Shown: positions 15,408 through 24,682, counted from the stretch's first letter. The stretch: 64,000 nucleotides of DNA from Methylobacterium dankookense (GCF_902141855.1 NZ_CABFVH010000017.1:44965-108964), one strand, 5' to 3'. The notes: generated by a model from the letters alone, not told the origin. Program-made: numbers and translations.

Positions 15408-16679
15408 TCAGACGAGGATCAGGGCGGCGAGCGCCAGGACGAGGGCCGGCGGCATCACGAGGAGCCCGAGCTTCAGGAAGGCCCAGGCCGACACGTCCTC
15501 GCCCTCGCGCCGGATCGCGGTGAGCCAGAGGATGGTCGCGAGCGAGCCGGTGACCGAGAGGTTCGGCCCGAGATCGACGCCGATCAGGATCGCGCCGGCG
15601 ATCGTCTCCGGGACGTGGGCCGCCTGCACGGCGGCACCCGCCAGCAGGCCCGCCGGGAGGTTGTTCACGAGGTTCGAGCCGAAGGCCACGATGGCACCGC
15701 CGGCCCAGGCGGTCGCGGCCGGATCGCCTTGCGCGGCGCGCTTCAGCAGGTCGGCGAGCATGCCGAGCACGCCGGTCTTCTCCAGGGCCTCCACCAGAAC
15801 GAACAGGCCCGCCACCAGCGGCAGCACGCTCCACGACACGTCCTTCACGACCTCCACGAGGCCGCCGCGGTTGATCAGCAGCACGACCAGGGTGGTGGCG
15901 AGGCCGGCGGCGAAGGTCGGCAGGCCGAGCTCGATCCCGGCCGCCGAGGCGCCGATCAGGGCCGCGCCGGTGGCGACGATGCCGGCGCCCGCGACCTTGC
16001 CACTGAGCCCGAGGCCGGGCGTCGCGACGTCGGTCGCCACCGTCTCGCCCTTGAGCGAGCGGTTCTGGGTGAGGCGGAGCGCGACATAGGTCGCCACGAT
16101 GGCGAGCACGGAGGGCAGGGTGAAGGTCGCGAGCCAGCGGCCCAGCGGCGGCATATGGTCGGCGAAGACGACGAGGTTGGCCGGGTTGGAGATCGGCAGC
16201 ACGAAGCTCGCCGCGTTGGCGATGAAGGCGCAGACGAACAGGTAGGGCAGCGGCTGCCGCACCCCCGCGGCCTTGGTGGCGGCGAAGACGGCCGGCGTCA
16301 GCACCACGGCGCAGGCGTCGTTCGAGAGGAACACCGTGACCACGGTGCCGACGACGTAGACGAGCAGGAACAGGCGCGTCGCCGAGCCCTTCGCAGCCCG
16401 CACGGCATGGGCGGCGAGCCAGTCGAACAGGCCCTCCTTCCGGGCGATCTCGGAGAGCAGCATCATGCCGACGAGGAACAGGTAGACGTCGGTGCCCTTG
16501 GCCACGCCCTCGAGGGCCACCTGCCACGGCATCAGGCCGAGAACGACGAGGAGGGCGGCGCCGAGCATCGCCCAGATCGCCTCCGGCCAGGAGAAGGGCC
16601 GCAGGATCACGCCGAGGGTCGCCACGGCGGCGATGATCCAGGTGGTCAGGTTGAGGGGGAGCCCCCAGGCGGCAGCCAC
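15408..16679 (-). CDS. ArsB/NhaD-superfamily permease (arsenic transporter-like)
   Basis: A 423-residue polytopic membrane protein of the ion-transporter superfamily. Family marks include KGTDVYLFLVGMMLLSEIAR, FLSNDACAVVLTPAVFAAT, ISNPANLVVF and the repeated late motif FGSNLVNNLPAGLL. These are the paired re-entrant signatures (SNDA/NPAN and NNLPAG) of ArsB-type arsenite or related anion carriers. No arsR, arsC or arsA gene is nearby, so arsenite export is a family-based guess; another oxyanion is possible. It starts with GTG at 16679 and is followed closely by the DUF606 transporter. Confidence 0.82.
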   Translation of the reverse strand: MAAAWGLPLNLTTWIIAAVATLGVILRPFSWPEAIWAMLGAALLVVLGLMPWQVALEGVAKGTDVYLFLVGMMLLSEIARKEGLFDWLAAHAVRAAKGSATRLFLLVYVVGTVVTVFLSNDACAVVLTPAVFAATKAAGVRQPLPYLFVCAFIANAASFVLPISNPANLVVFADHMPPLGRWLATFTLPSVLAIVATYVALRLTQNRSLKGETVATDVATPGLGLSGKVAGAGIVATGAALIGASAAGIELGLPTFAAGLATTLVVLLINRGGLVEVVKDVSWSVLPLVAGLFVLVEALEKTGVLGMLADLLKRAAQGDPAATAWAGGAIVAFGSNLVNNLPAGLLAGAAVQAAHVPETIAGAILIGVDLGPNLSVTGSLATILWLTAIRREGEDVSAWAFLKLGLLVMPPALVLALAALILV

Positions 16680-16736
16680 GGTCGTCGTCTCACGTCTCGA
16701 GGAAGGATCGGCGGCCGGCAGGCCGGCCGGATTGGG

Positions 16737-18026
16737 TTACCATTTGCGCCCGGCCCGGTTCGGGCCGAGCTGGTCGCCGCGCACGCCCTTCTGGAGCCAG
16801 GCCCCGATCCGGACGGCGTCGCTGCCCGGCCGGTCCGGGATCGCCGGCTCCGCCTGGGGCTCGGCGGCGAGGTCGGGCGGCTCGATCACGTCGGTATCGA
16901 CGAAGTCCGGCCCGTGCCCCGGCCAGCGCGCGTCCACCGCCTCGACCTGGAGGCTGCGCGCTCCGGCCGGCCAGGCGATCCGGGCCTCGAAGCTGCGCGC
17001 CGAGACGCGCTCCATCACGGTCCAGGCGCCGCAATCGACCCGGCAGTGGCAATAGGCCGGATCCCGGTCGGAGAGCACGAGGGCGCGCACGCGGATGCGC
17101 CCCCGCGCGTCGGGGACCATGCCGCTGGTCTCGGCGCTGGCCGGCACCGCGGCGATCCGGCGGTCGGCCGGGCTCGTGATGAGGACGAAGGGCGGCTGCC
17201 GGTCGAGCGCCCGGAAGCGCCAGCTCGTCACCGGGCCGTCGATGGCCGCGACCGCGTAGCCCACCGAGCCGTCCTCGTTCTGGCCGACCGAGCGGGCCGC
17301 CGCGTAGAGGGTGCGCCCGTCATGCGCCAGCTCGTTGTAGTGGGTGTGGCCCATCTCCACGAGGCGCACGCGCCCGCCCCAGATCAGCCCGGCGATGTCG
17401 AGCCGCTCGTCGGGCACCCGCAGATCGTCGGGATAGGCGTGCATGAAGACCGCGCAGGGCTGGCCATGGCCGGCGGCGGCCGTGATCTCATCCGAGAGCC
17501 AGCAGGTCTGCGCGCGGCCGAGGCGGAAGTCGAGGCCGATGCCTTTGCGGCCGAAGCCGGCGCTGACCATGTCCACGAACAGGCAGCGCACCCCCGAGAC
17601 CGTCTCGGCATAGTAGTATTGCGCGACGTCCCGCTCGGCCTCCGGCTGCGGCAGGCGGTTCACCACCGGCGGCTGCCTCCAGCCGCCCGCGCTGTCCGCG
17701 ACCTCCGTGAACAGATCGTGGAACGCCGCGACGGACCCGTGCTGGCGGTCGTGGTCGCCCGGGATCAGCCGGATCGGCAGGGCCGGGTGGCGCGCGAGGG
17801 CGGCGCGCAGGATCGCGTATTGCCGGGCCGTCCCATCCTCCGCGATGTCCCCCGGCAGGTAGACGAAGTCGAAGGCCTCGCGCGGCGCGCAGGCGGCGAT
17901 CTGGTCGAGGATGGCGGCGAGGTCGCGCGCATTGGCCTCGCCGCGCCCGGTGAGGTGAAGGTCCCCGACATGCAGGAAGACGAAGGGGTCGTCTCCCCTC
18001 GGGCGGCGCGTCCGGGCGGCGGCCAT
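16737..18026 (-). CDS. Calcineurin-like metallophosphoesterase
   Basis: A 429-residue cytoplasmic phosphoesterase. The five metal-binding motifs are in order: HVGDLHLTG (Asp22, His24), LPGDIAEDG (Asp60), PGDHD (Asp91, His92), FMHAYPDD and VEMGHTHYNE. The C-terminal 180 residues form a beta-rich domain of unknown role. The ATG at 18026 is chosen because the phosphoesterase fold starts directly after it; the frame is open for 48 more codons upstream without recognisable sequence. The substrate cannot be told from sequence. Confidence 0.85.
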   Translation of the reverse strand: MAAARTRRPRGDDPFVFLHVGDLHLTGRGEANARDLAAILDQIAACAPREAFDFVYLPGDIAEDGTARQYAILRAALARHPALPIRLIPGDHDRQHGSVAAFHDLFTEVADSAGGWRQPPVVNRLPQPEAERDVAQYYYAETVSGVRCLFVDMVSAGFGRKGIGLDFRLGRAQTCWLSDEITAAAGHGQPCAVFMHAYPDDLRVPDERLDIAGLIWGGRVRLVEMGHTHYNELAHDGRTLYAAARSVGQNEDGSVGYAVAAIDGPVTSWRFRALDRQPPFVLITSPADRRIAAVPASAETSGMVPDARGRIRVRALVLSDRDPAYCHCRVDCGAWTVMERVSARSFEARIAWPAGARSLQVEAVDARWPGHGPDFVDTDVIEPPDLAAEPQAEPAIPDRPGSDAVRIGAWLQKGVRGDQLGPNRAGRKW

Positions 18027-18328
18027 CTCAGGCCCCGAACGCCCGGATCGGCGGCCGGGCGGCATGGGCGGAGGAAGGGCGCTCGTCAGCTTGCATCCGA
18101 CCGTGCTCCGTCGACAATCATCGCGTTCAGGCGAGGGGCGGCTCAACCCTTCCGGGCAGCCGCCGCTCAAGTTCCGGCACGGGGCCGGGTTCCGGCACAG
18201 CGCATCACGAGGGCGCGAGGGCCTGGGATATCCAGAACATCAGGCTAAACCCACGCCCCGCCCGATCCATTATTCAACTGTCAGTTGCTGAATCCAGGCC
18301 TCACCTTTCGGATGCGGCCGCCGGGCTC
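18027..18328. other. Intergenic region with a short palindrome
   Basis: About 300 bases upstream of the phosphoesterase and downstream of the PepSY-like gene. The only clear structure is CAACTG-T-CAGTTG at 18275-18287, a perfect 13-bp palindrome in the AT-richest part. I see no gene here. Confidence 0.5.
18275..18287. promoter_or_regulatory. 13-bp palindrome, possible operator
   Basis: CAACTG and CAGTTG flank a single T at 18281. It lies 250 bases upstream of the phosphoesterase start and 42 bases after the PepSY-like gene. No regulator is assigned. Confidence 0.3.
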
Positions 18329-18994
18329 TCAGAGCAGTGGGCGCTCGCGGATGCGGCCGTCGAAATCGACGTGCAGCAGGCGTTCCCGCCCGTCCTGGCC
18401 CTTGGCCGCGACCTCCAGGTGGCGCGGTCCGCGACCGGTGACGCGGACGTCGCCGTAGCCCGCCCGCTCGACGGCCGCGGTCAGGGCGGGCAGGTCCGGC
18501 CGGGGGGCGAGGCCGACCCGGTCCTTCGCCCAGTCCAGGCTGCCGGGCGACGGGCCTCCGGCCCGGCCGAGGAGCGTCGGGGCGCCGTCCGCGCGGGTGA
18601 TCATGCGGGCGTGGAGGAAGCCCTTCTCGAAGCGGCCCTGGACGGTGACGGTCTCGCCCTTGGCGACGAGCGCGCCGTCCTCGCCCGCGCGGCCGGTCTC
18701 CACCAGGGCGCGGCCGGTCCCGTCCTGGAGGACGAACTTATTGCCGAAGATCTCGGCGACCTCCCCCTTGGCGGCGATGGCGCCGGACGGGGCGAGGGCC
18801 GAAATGGCGGTCGGCGCCACCGGGGTGGGCTGCATCGCCGGGCCGGGCTGGGCGAGCGAGAGGCCGACCGCGCCGAGGGCGAGGGGCGCCGCGATGGCGC
18901 CGACCACGAGCCCGCGGCGCGGGCGGCGGGGTGGGGTCGAGCGCGGCTCCGCGACCTCGCGGGCGGTGCCGTCGATGAGCTTGCCGTCGGTCAT
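18329..18994 (-). CDS. Membrane-anchored protein with OB-fold and PepSY-like domains
   Basis: A 221-residue protein starting at the ATG at 18994. A basic cytoplasmic start (PPRRPRRG) is followed by a membrane anchor at about 28-48 (LVVGAIAAPLALGAVGLSLA). The periplasmic part has an OB-fold stretch (AAKGEVAEIFGNKFVLQDGT, GETVTVQGRF) and a C-terminal PepSY-like part (LPALTAAVERAGYGDVRVTG, LLHVDFDGRIRERPLL). It is divergent from an OmpR-type two-component pair across repeat copy 19106-19192. PepSY-type proteins are common targets or modulators of such systems, so co-regulation is plausible. Confidence 0.65.
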   Translation of the reverse strand: MTDGKLIDGTAREVAEPRSTPPRRPRRGLVVGAIAAPLALGAVGLSLAQPGPAMQPTPVAPTAISALAPSGAIAAKGEVAEIFGNKFVLQDGTGRALVETGRAGEDGALVAKGETVTVQGRFEKGFLHARMITRADGAPTLLGRAGGPSPGSLDWAKDRVGLAPRPDLPALTAAVERAGYGDVRVTGRGPRHLEVAAKGQDGRERLLHVDFDGRIRERPLL

Positions 18995-19105
18995 GGTGAT
19001 CGGGTGTCCTGTCTGCCATTGCCCCTTCGGGGTTGGCAGACCTCTAGGATTCCGGCCGAAATCCACCCTGAACCAATTCGTTCAGGTTCGGTTAAACAGC
19101 CGCTC

Positions 19106-19192
19106 CTAGAGCCGTGCCCGATCACGTTGGATCGGGACGCGACTCCAAGCCCTTGTCGTGACGCGCTCTCTTTCACCGAACAGGCTTCCGGT
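19106..19192. repeat. Dispersed intergenic repeat, family A, copy 2
   Basis: Second copy of the element at 10302-10405. The hairpin core is CCCGATC at 19117-19123 and GATCGGG at 19130-19136 with outer partial pairing. The tail shares CTCCAAG, CCTTG, TGACG-GCTCT, TTC-CCGAAC and GGCTTCC in the same order and spacing as copy 1. It sits between the PepSY-like gene and the response regulator, where it could influence either promoter. Confidence 0.55.
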
Positions 19193-19248
19193 TCGGCGCA
19201 GGGACCCGCACGCGAGCGCAATCCTCGGACGCCTTTGCCGGTACCGCC

Positions 19249-19917
19249 ATGAAGATCCTGCTGGTCGAGGACGACGCGGCGCTCGCCGCCGAGCTGTCCC
19301 GGGTGCTGCGCGCGGCGGGCTTCGCCCTCGATCTGGCCCGCAACGGCGTCGATGCCGGGCATCTCGGCGAGACGGAAATCTACGACGCCGTCGTGCTCGA
19401 TCTCGGCCTGCCGAAGCGGGACGGCGTCGCGGTGCTGCAGGATTGGCGCGCGGCCGGGCGCACGATGCCGGTGCTCGTCCTCACGGCGCGGGACGGCTGG
19501 AGCGACAAGGTCGCCGGCTTCAAGGCGGGCGCCGACGACTATCTCGTCAAGCCGGTGCGGGTGGAGGAGCTCGTGATGCGCCTGCGCGCGCTGGTGCGCC
19601 GCAGCCAGGCCAGCGGCGCGCCCCGCATCACCTGCGGCCCCCTCGTCTTCGATCCCGGCCTCGGCACCTTCGAGCATCACGGGCTGCCGCTGCGGCTGAC
19701 CGGGCTCGAATGGCGGGTCCTGTGCTGCCTCACCCTGCGCAAGGAGGTGGTGGTGCCGCGCGCCGAGCTGATCGAGCGGGTCTATGACGGCGATGCCGAG
19801 GTCGATTCGAACTCGGTCGAGGTCATCATCACGCGCCTGCGCCGCAAGATCGCGCCTGCCTCCATCGAGACCGTGCGCGGCCACGGCTACCGGCTGATGC
19901 CCGCGGGCGCCGCGTGA
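19249..19917 (+). CDS. OmpR-family response regulator
   Basis: A 222-residue two-component regulator. The receiver domain has acidic pair Glu7/Asp8/Asp9, phospho-acceptor Asp51 (VVLDLGLP), Thr79 and Lys101 (YLVKP). Residues 125-220 are the winged helix (LPLRLTGLEWRVLCCL, SNSVEVIITRLRRKI, TVRGHGYRL). This matches the PhoP/FeuP group. Its TGA overlaps the GTG of the histidine kinase gene, so the pair is translationally coupled. The divergent PepSY-like gene is a likely target. Confidence 0.93.
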   Translation: MKILLVEDDAALAAELSRVLRAAGFALDLARNGVDAGHLGETEIYDAVVLDLGLPKRDGVAVLQDWRAAGRTMPVLVLTARDGWSDKVAGFKAGADDYLVKPVRVEELVMRLRALVRRSQASGAPRITCGPLVFDPGLGTFEHHGLPLRLTGLEWRVLCCLTLRKEVVVPRAELIERVYDGDAEVDSNSVEVIITRLRRKIAPASIETVRGHGYRLMPAGAA

Positions 19918-21293
19918 CCGCGCCCCGCCCGGCGCTGCGCAGGCGGTTCCTCGGCCCACCCGGCTCGCTTCAGCGGCGACTCCTGCTGGCCGCGGGGGCC
20001 TTCCTCGGCATCGCGCTCGTCGCGGCCGGCCTCTCCATCGGCTTCATCCTGCACCGCTTCGTGCGCGGGCAGGTCGACGGACGGCTCGACGACCGCATCC
20101 TGTCCCTGGTCTCCGACCTGCGCCCGGCGCCCGGCGGCGGCCTCTCCCTCGGCCGGGACCGCGACGGCCCGCCCTTCGACCGGCCCCGCTCCGGCTGGTA
20201 CTGGCAGATCCGCCGCGGCGAGGCGCGGCTCGGCTCCGCCGCGCTGGAGGGGCGCGACCTCGCCGTCCCCGAGATTGCGGGCCGGCGCCGGAAATCCGAG
20301 GAGCCCGTGCCCGCGGACGGTGTCGGCCCGTGGGGCGAGAGCCTGATCCTCCGGGTGCTGACCCTGCCCGGCAAGGGCGACGCCGCCCCGACCGTGCTCG
20401 TCGCCTCCGCCCCCACGGCCGCCCTGCGCGGCCCGGTCCTGGAGGCCCTGCGCACGCTCGCCGCCTGCCTCGGGGTGATCGGCCTGTTCCTGTTCGCCGG
20501 GGTGCTCGTGCAGATCCGCCTCGGGCTGCGCCCGCTGCTGCGGCTGCGCGACCAGCTCGCCGCGGTGCGAACTGGGGGCCTGCACCGGCTTCCGGAGCGG
20601 CAGCCCGCGGAGGTCCGCCCCCTGGTCGCCGAGATGAACGCGCTGCTCGACCAGAACGCCGCCAATCTGGACCACGCCCGCGCCCATGTCGCCAACCTCG
20701 CCCACGGCCTGAAGACCCCGCTCGCGACCCTGTCGCTGGCGCTCGCCGACGCCCCGTCCGACCGCGACGGCGCGCTCGCGCGGCTGGTCGAGGGCATGGA
20801 CCGGCGCATCCGCCATCACCTGCGCCGCGCCCGGGCGGCGGCCGTCGGCGGCCCCGTCCGCGCCCGGGCCGAACTCGCCGCGCACGTGGCCGACCTGTGC
20901 CTGGTCCTCGGCCGCCTCCATGCCGGCAAGGACATCGCGTTCGCGGCGGACGTGCCGGGCGACCTCGCTTTGGCCTGCGACCCCCAGGATCTCGACGAGA
21001 TGCTGGGAAACCTGATCGAGAACGCCTGCCAATGGTGCCGCGGCCGCGTCCGGATCGCGGCGCGGCGCTTAGGGACCGAGGTGGTCGTGCGGATCGAGGA
21101 TGACGGGCCGGGCCTTCCCGACGGGGTCCGGGACGCGATCCTGCAGCGCGGGCGCCGCCTCGACGAGAGCCAGCCCGGCCACGGATTCGGGCTGCCCATC
21201 GCCCTGGAACTCGCGGCGTTCTACGGCGGCTCCCTCGTGCTCGACACCTCCGATCTCGGCGGCCTCGCGGTGCGCGTGACGCTGCCGGCCTGA
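19914..21293 (+). CDS. Sensor histidine kinase of the PhoQ/FeuQ type
   Basis: A 459-residue inner-membrane kinase, partner of the preceding regulator. Two membrane helices at about 22-46 and 178-200 flank a periplasmic sensor of about 130 residues. HAMP-like sequence follows, then the phospho-acceptor His264 in NLAHGLKTPLATLS. The ATPase domain has the N-box NLIENACQWC, DDGPGLPDG and GHGFGLPIALELA. The start is GTG at 19914 within GTGA. The GxGFGLP form of the G2 box matches PhoQ-like kinases. The signal is unknown; divalent cation or envelope stress would be usual guesses. Confidence 0.92.
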   Translation: MTAPRPALRRRFLGPPGSLQRRLLLAAGAFLGIALVAAGLSIGFILHRFVRGQVDGRLDDRILSLVSDLRPAPGGGLSLGRDRDGPPFDRPRSGWYWQIRRGEARLGSAALEGRDLAVPEIAGRRRKSEEPVPADGVGPWGESLILRVLTLPGKGDAAPTVLVASAPTAALRGPVLEALRTLAACLGVIGLFLFAGVLVQIRLGLRPLLRLRDQLAAVRTGGLHRLPERQPAEVRPLVAEMNALLDQNAANLDHARAHVANLAHGLKTPLATLSLALADAPSDRDGALARLVEGMDRRIRHHLRRARAAAVGGPVRARAELAAHVADLCLVLGRLHAGKDIAFAADVPGDLALACDPQDLDEMLGNLIENACQWCRGRVRIAARRLGTEVVVRIEDDGPGLPDGVRDAILQRGRRLDESQPGHGFGLPIALELAAFYGGSLVLDTSDLGGLAVRVTLPA

Positions 21294-21306
21294 CCCGGGG
21301 CGCAGA

Positions 21307-23319
21307 TCAGCCCGGCACGTGGATCGCCGGCAGCCAGACCGTGAAGACCGAGCCGCGGCCGACCTCGCTCTCGACCGTGATCATGCCGCCGTAGCGCGCC
21401 ATCAGCGTGTAGCTGATCGAGAGGCCGAGCCCGGTGCCGCCATGCGTGCGGGTGGTGAAGAAGGGATCGAAGACCTTCCGCAGCCGGTCGGGCGGGATGC
21501 CGACCCCGGTATCCGCCACCGCGATCGCGACGCCCTCGGTGCCGGCGCGGTCCTCGTCCGCCGTCGTCAGCCGGAGCAGGCCGCCCTGCGGCATCGCGTG
21601 GATGGCGTTGACCATCAGGTTGATCACGACCTGCTGCAACTCCGTCGGGCTGACCTCGACGGTGCGGGTGGCCGCATCCGCGCTCTCGATCGTGACGTCG
21701 GCGCGCTCGAGCAGATGGCGGACGAGCACGAGGCAATCGGCCACGACAGCGGCCGGCACCACGGATTCGACGTAGCCGGCATATTCGTCCGGCCGGGCGA
21801 ACTGGAGCAGGCGCGTGACGATCATGTTCACGCGGTAGACCTGCTGGTCGATGAGGTCGAACTCGGTCCGGACCTCGTCCGCCGCCGGCCCGAGCGCCTC
21901 GCGCGCGACCTCGAGATTGCCCTGGATCACGGCGATCGGGTTGTTGATCTCGTGGGCGACGCCGGCCGTGATCTCGCCGATCGAGGCGAGCTTCTCCGAC
22001 ATCACGAGCTGGCGGCGCGTCTCCTCGAGCTGGCGGGTGCGCTCCTCGACCCGCGCGTCGAGCTCGCGGGCGAAGGCGCGCAATTCCGCGTCGCGCGCTT
22101 CGAGGCGGTCGAGCAGCTCGTCGAAGCGGCGCGCCACGAGGCCGATCTCGTCGTGGCTGGGGACGGTTCCGGTGCGCGCACCGAGATCGCCGGCATCGAC
22201 GGCCGCGATGGTGCGGTTCATGCGCTCCAGCGGCTGGAAGATCGCGCGGGCGAGCCTGAGCAGGAACGGCACCGTGACGATGGCCGCGACGGCGAAGGCG
22301 GCGATCACCGCCGTCACCATGGCCCAGCGCGCGAGGCGGAACGGACGCTCGAGGAAGCCGACATAGAGCATGCCGACCCGGCGGCCGGCGCTGTCGGCGA
22401 CCGGCTCGTAGGCCGAGATGTAGCGGTCGTTCACGACGAAGGCGCTGTCGAGCCAGGTGCGGCCCTGGCCGAGCACGGCGTCGCGCACCTCCCGCGAGAC
22501 CCGGGTGCCGAGCGCGCGGCGGTTGCCGAACAGGCGCACGTTGGTGGCGACGCGCACGTCGCCGAGGAACAGCGTCGCGGTGCCCTGGCTGCCGGCGGGC
22601 AGGTCGGCATGGGCGTAGATCAGCTCGTTGATGGTGTCGACGAAGCCGAGATTGCCGTTCAGGAGCGAGCCTCCGACGAGGGCGCCGCTGCGGCCGTCGG
22701 CGAGCGGCGCGGGGCTCGCCGAGTGGATGACGAGGCCCCGCGTCTCCACCGTGCGGTCGGTCTCGGCCGCGGCCGGCGTCGGCACGAGGTCGAGGCGCGC
22801 CCGCGCCGCCATGTCGGGCGAGAGCGCGGCCATCTCGCCGGACTCGAGGATGTCGAGCGCGGTCTCCGGCCGGCCGGCGAGCGCCGTGGCAACGACCTGC
22901 CAGCGGGCGGGGTTCGACGGCGCCGCTCCCGCGGGCGAGGCAGCCAGGATCGTGCCGTCGGGGGCCGTCAGGTAGAGGAAGTCGAGGCCGAGCGCGGTCC
23001 GGCGCGCCTCGAGGAGCGCGTCGAGGCCGCCGGCGCGCGCGGCCCCGGCGAAGGCCGCCGATTGCCCGAGCGCCGCGATCTGCTCGTCGCCGCGCTCCAT
23101 GATGCGGCGGAGGTACTGGCGGGCGATGATCAGGTCGTCATGCGCCTTCGAGACGAGCAGCGCATCGAACTGGGCGAGCCACCAGAACAGGGCGAAGCCG
23201 AGGACGACGGGCAGCACCGCCACCATCGGCAGCAGCGCGATGGCGAGCAGGCGGACGCGGACCGAGCGGAGCCCCCAGCCGCCCGCGGACGGCTCAGAGA
23301 TCGGCGGGCGGCTCGGCAT
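21307..23319 (-). CDS. Sensor histidine kinase with periplasmic cache-like sensor and HAMP
   Basis: A 670-residue kinase. The first membrane helix is at about 21-48 and the second at about 330-355; the periplasmic 280 residues between them resemble a double-cache sensor for a small ligand. HAMP follows (LARAIFQPLERMNRTIAAVD), then a coiled coil, the H-box GEITAGVAHEINNPIAVI and the ATPase domain (NLMVNAIHAMPQGG, DTGVGIPP, GGTGLGLSISYTLM). This is the DctB/NtrB-like family that pairs with sigma-54 activators. The first 26 bases overlap the end of the activator gene, so the two are one operon, placed next to an oxalate/formate-type carrier whose substrate may be the sensed ligand. Confidence 0.92.
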   Translation of the reverse strand: MPSRPPISEPSAGGWGLRSVRVRLLAIALLPMVAVLPVVLGFALFWWLAQFDALLVSKAHDDLIIARQYLRRIMERGDEQIAALGQSAAFAGAARAGGLDALLEARRTALGLDFLYLTAPDGTILAASPAGAAPSNPARWQVVATALAGRPETALDILESGEMAALSPDMAARARLDLVPTPAAAETDRTVETRGLVIHSASPAPLADGRSGALVGGSLLNGNLGFVDTINELIYAHADLPAGSQGTATLFLGDVRVATNVRLFGNRRALGTRVSREVRDAVLGQGRTWLDSAFVVNDRYISAYEPVADSAGRRVGMLYVGFLERPFRLARWAMVTAVIAAFAVAAIVTVPFLLRLARAIFQPLERMNRTIAAVDAGDLGARTGTVPSHDEIGLVARRFDELLDRLEARDAELRAFARELDARVEERTRQLEETRRQLVMSEKLASIGEITAGVAHEINNPIAVIQGNLEVAREALGPAADEVRTEFDLIDQQVYRVNMIVTRLLQFARPDEYAGYVESVVPAAVVADCLVLVRHLLERADVTIESADAATRTVEVSPTELQQVVINLMVNAIHAMPQGGLLRLTTADEDRAGTEGVAIAVADTGVGIPPDRLRKVFDPFFTTRTHGGTGLGLSISYTLMARYGGMITVESEVGRGSVFTVWLPAIHVPG

Positions 23320-24682
23320 TCCATTCCGCGCATTTGCGGTCGAGGGTCTTGCGCGAGACGCCGAGCCGGCGCGCGGCCTCGGCCCGGTTGCCGTCGGAGG
23401 CGGAGAGCACCCGCAGGATGTGGCGCTTCTCGACCTCGGCGAGGTCGTCGGTCCGCTGCTCCGCGGGCGCGCCGGAGCCGGGCTCCCCGAAGGTGCCGAG
23501 GATCAGGGCGCGCTCGATGCGGTTGCGGAGCTCCCGGGCGTTGCCCGGCCACGGATAGGCCTCGAAGCGCTGCAGCACGCTCGACGCGATCGGCAGCGGC
23601 GGCAGGCCGAGCTGCACCGAGAGCTGCTCCATGAACATCCGCGCGAGCGGCTCGATATCCTCGACCCGCTCGCGCAGCGGCGGCAGGGGGATGCGGACCA
23701 CGTCGAGCCGGTAGTAGAGGTCGGCCCGGAACTGGCCGGCCGCGACGCGGGCGGCGAGGTCGGCGTTGGTGGCCGCAACGAGGCGCACGTCGATCGGGAT
23801 CTCGCGGTCCGAGCCCACGGGGCGCACCTTGCGGTCCTCGATCACCCGCAGGAGCTTCGCCTGCATGGGCAGCGGCAATTCGGCGATCTCGTCGAGGAAG
23901 AGCGTGCCGCCCTGGGCGTAGAAGAACAGGCCCTCGCGGGAGGAGGCGGCGCTGGTGAAGGCGCCCTTCACGTGGCCGAACAGCTCGCTCTCGATGATGT
24001 CGGCGGCGATCGCCCCGCAATTCACCGGCACGAACGGCCGGTCGGCGAAGGGCGATTGCTCGTGGAGGGCGCGCGCCGTGATCTCCTTGGCGGTGCCCGA
24101 CTCGCCGGTGATCAGCACGGTGCTGCGCGTCGCCGCGGCGCGCGCGACGAGATCACGGGTGCGGACCATCTGCGGCGAGGTGCCGACGATGCGGTCGACG
24201 GCCTGCGTCCGCGCCACCGTCCCGAACTGACGGCGGAGGACGAAGTTCTCCCGCCGCAGGGCCGCCCGGTCGAGGCAGCGCACCACCGCGTTGAGGATCT
24301 GCTTGGTGCGGAACGGCTTGAGCACGAAATCGGCCGCGCCCGCCCGCAGGGCCTCGATCGCGGTCTCGAGATCCGCGAAGGCGGTGATCAGGATCACGTC
24401 CGTGAACAGGCCGTCGCGGCGCAGGTCCGCGAGCCAGGAGAGCCCCGTGCGCCCGCCCAGGATGTTGTCGAGGATGATGAGGTCGAACCGGCTCGTCTCG
24501 AGCAGCGCCCCGGCGGCGGCGGTGTCGCCCACCGCCTCGACCCGGGCGCAGCGCGGGGCCAGCGTCCGCAGGAGGAAGTTGCGCATGCCCGGCTCGTCGT
24601 CGACGACGAGGATCTGCGCCTGGGCGAGCCAGGGGTCGCCGGCAGCGGCGGGATCGTCTGTGGCGCCGGGGCCAAGGGTCAT
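23294..24682 (-). CDS. Sigma-54-dependent response regulator (NtrC/DctD type)
   Basis: A 462-residue transcription activator. The receiver domain covers residues 23-137 with phospho-acceptor Asp72 (LIILDNILGG) and Lys122. The AAA+ domain follows with Walker A GESGTAKE at 193-200, the sigma-54 contact loop at 240-245, Walker B FLDE at 262-265, and an arginine-rich sensor region. A Fis-type helix-turn-helix (GNRAEAARRLGVSRKTLDRK) ends the protein. Two variations stand out: the contact loop reads GAFTSA rather than GAFTGA, and Walker A has Ala198 where Gly is usual. The gene lies 65 bases before the stem of the OFA-carrier terminator. Confidence 0.92.
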   Translation of the reverse strand: MTLGPGATDDPAAAGDPWLAQAQILVVDDEPGMRNFLLRTLAPRCARVEAVGDTAAAGALLETSRFDLIILDNILGGRTGLSWLADLRRDGLFTDVILITAFADLETAIEALRAGAADFVLKPFRTKQILNAVVRCLDRAALRRENFVLRRQFGTVARTQAVDRIVGTSPQMVRTRDLVARAAATRSTVLITGESGTAKEITARALHEQSPFADRPFVPVNCGAIAADIIESELFGHVKGAFTSAASSREGLFFYAQGGTLFLDEIAELPLPMQAKLLRVIEDRKVRPVGSDREIPIDVRLVAATNADLAARVAAGQFRADLYYRLDVVRIPLPPLRERVEDIEPLARMFMEQLSVQLGLPPLPIASSVLQRFEAYPWPGNARELRNRIERALILGTFGEPGSGAPAEQRTDDLAEVEKRHILRVLSASDGNRAEAARRLGVSRKTLDRKCAEWNAEPPADL

